Positions 62,849 through 64,000 of a stretch of DNA of 64,000 bases are shown piece after piece (position 1 is the first letter of the stretch; each line of letters starts with the position of its first letter). The DNA lies in assembly GCA_012934845.2 (NCBI GenBank), contig WNNJ02001329.1:62001-126000 (forward strand), in the 5' to 3' direction. The notes beneath the pieces were generated by a model, which did not search any database, was not told where the DNA came from, and saw nothing but the letters and a program-made list of their open reading frames with translations. Position numbers and translations under genes: made by a program. Origin of the DNA: Pomphorhynchus laevis. Lineage: Eukaryota > Acanthocephala > Palaeacanthocephala > Echinorhynchida > Pomphorhynchidae.

Positions 62849-64000
62849 TTAAATCAGTTGCGTCAATTCATGAGGAATCGTTGTATCATTTATAGTTTTA
62901 GGATTATTGGCACCACTTTTATTTTTGATCTGGCTGTGATCGATTTTATCGACAATATTCATGTGTCTGGAATCGAGTTCAAAATAGAACGGGTTTACCT
63001 TTCTCCTCTTGTTCCTAGTTAATTTACATTTTTGTTTTGAGGTATAGGTTTGCTGCTGAAGAGGTTCAATTAATTGTAGTTCATCATCGTGGTCATTAAA
63101 GCCACCGCTGCTATTGTTGTTATTCGTCGCATTGCTGTCATTATTGCCATGCGACTTTCGAGAATTAAATAACACGATACGCTTTAATCTGTTAGTATTG
63201 ATTTTAAACTTTGTGCAACTACTTACATTATCAGTTGTTGATGATGATCTTCTATCTGTCAATAGTAAGCAATTCCCTGTTGACTGCTTATCTTTACAAT
63301 TTGTAATTGTATGACAGGTAGTATCATTATTGGCAGTAGTGTTGGTCTTGAAAACCACGGATGAGAATACACTATTAGAAGTATTATCAGCGACATTAAG
63401 CGTTTGCTGTTTAAATTTAAAATCAGTTTCCTGGTCAGCAACATCTTGTTGTCTACAATAGCGTGATCCTAACGATGTATAAATTTTATGGTTGTACTTT
63501 TGATTTAATCTAAATTTCAAGAAAATTCTATCACATAATGATTTACAGTTTCTTTTAAGCTGTTTGAAATATGAGCGATCCCCTGGTATCGTCTGCGACC
63601 CGGACAAAGATGACCGTGGTGATGACAGGAGAGCACAGCATTTCTGCAAATGTAGGCTTTTCCTAAGTGCTGATGTAGTTTTGGATCTACAATCACGTTT
63701 GCTTGAAAATAAATATGAAGTCGTTGGAGCAGACATTACTGAGGTTGGCACCAATGGTTTTTTGAAAGCGCGAACCTGACTTTGCGGAATACTTGTATGA
63801 ATAGTTATGGTCTTGCGGGATAATCGAGGAGCTGAACTGTGCTTTTTAAGCTTGATTCTTTTACGTGACTGTTTATTGCTGCCATTTGCTATATTTTTTA
63901 TAAAAACAATGTTAGCTCTATTGTCATGATGATGAGAATAAGTATTATATTTGGCAGTAGTGCCTGCAGATCTCGCTAATCTTATTACCCGTTTGTTAGC
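62849..64000 (-). CDS. Candidate host gene, 3' exon (unrecognised, incomplete)
   Basis: The minus-strand frame is open from the window edge at 64000 to TAA at 62849-62851, at least 383 codons without a stop; the apparent start at 63754 is only an internal TTG. I do not recognise a family. The protein is rich in S, T, N, K and R, with a poly-asparagine run (NNNNSSGG), scattered cysteines and a basic cluster RNKRRKV that could be a nuclear localisation signal, suggesting a largely disordered nuclear protein. No RT, endonuclease or transposase motif is present, and codon-like composition continues to the edge. Intron positions and the N-terminus are outside the window. An unrecognised mobile-element protein remains possible. 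Confidence 0.55.
   Translation of the reverse strand, partial: ANKRVIRLARSAGTTAKYNTYSHHHDNRANIVFIKNIANGSNKQSRKRIKLKKHSSAPRLSRKTITIHTSIPQSQVRAFKKPLVPTSVMSAPTTSYLFSSKRDCRSKTTSALRKSLHLQKCCALLSSPRSSLSGSQTIPGDRSYFKQLKRNCKSLCDRIFLKFRLNQKYNHKIYTSLGSRYCRQQDVADQETDFKFKQQTLNVADNTSNSVFSSVVFKTNTTANNDTTCHTITNCKDKQSTGNCLLLTDRRSSSTTDNVSSCTKFKINTNRLKRIVLFNSRKSHGNNDSNATNNNNSSGGFNDHDDELQLIEPLQQQTYTSKQKCKLTRNKRRKVNPFYFELDSRHMNIVDKIDHSQIKNKSGANNPKTINDTTIPHELTQLI

Overview
The window looks like a transposon-rich, AT-rich stretch of an invertebrate animal nuclear genome. Evidence: long A/T-rich non-coding spans, no operons or ribosome-binding-site pattern, many retroelement families typical of invertebrates (Penelope-like elements, jockey-type and RTE-type LINEs, LINEs with a PD-(D/E)XK C-terminus, hAT), and at most one plausible host exon. 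I cannot name the phylum from sequence alone. Nearly every coding-looking stretch is reverse transcriptase, endonuclease, Gag-like or transposase sequence, mostly decayed. Local GC rises visibly inside the younger LINEs.

Layout. 1-2.8 kb: AT-rich, no gene. 2.8-5.3 kb: a head-to-head pair of Penelope-like elements (PLEs), canonical RT then GIY-YIG order, with hammerhead-ribozyme-like motifs at both outer ends and a perfect 12-bp flanking duplication. 5.9-8.6 kb: a permuted PLE (GIY-YIG before RT, Naiad-like; copy A) between direct terminal repeats. 9.6-9.8 kb: a large hairpin. 10.0-15.5 kb: a minus-strand LINE with a restriction-like C-terminal domain, split by a plus-strand jockey-like LINE (10.8-14.6 kb). 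15.6-17.2 kb: permuted-PLE copy B, a possible exon and a GC-rich LINE end. 18.0-18.8 kb: LTR-type Gag/protease. 19.7-22.3 kb: permuted-PLE copy C with inverted terminal repeats. 22.4-25.0 kb: a degenerate restriction-like-domain LINE. 25.8-31.1 kb: a hAT transposon split by an RTE LINE with a 16-bp target duplication. 31.7-35.1 kb: two permuted-PLE copies in tandem. 37.2-40.9 kb: two LINEs head to tail. 40.9-44.6 kb: a second jockey-like LINE on the minus strand. 45.1-46.3 kb: a scrambled permuted PLE. 46.6-49.3 kb: another restriction-like-domain LINE end against an RTE fragment. 49.3-53.3 kb: a permuted PLE carrying two other PLE insertions, one of which contains a 677-bp foldback element. 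53.7-54.3 kb: a degenerate tandem repeat of about 165 bp. 55.6-62.6 kb: minus-strand permuted PLEs, one split by a LINE that has lost its RT core. 62.8-64.0 kb: a minus-strand open reading frame running off the window, the only good host-gene candidate.

The genes do not form a pathway; the relation between them is nesting. The order of insertion can be read in at least five places. The most interesting signals are the permuted-domain PLE family with its switching direct or inverted terminal repeats, the palindromic PLE insertion with paired ribozyme motifs, and the LINE lineages carrying a CCHC-like plus PD-(D/E)XK-like tail. I saw no tRNA, rRNA or CRISPR array by eye.
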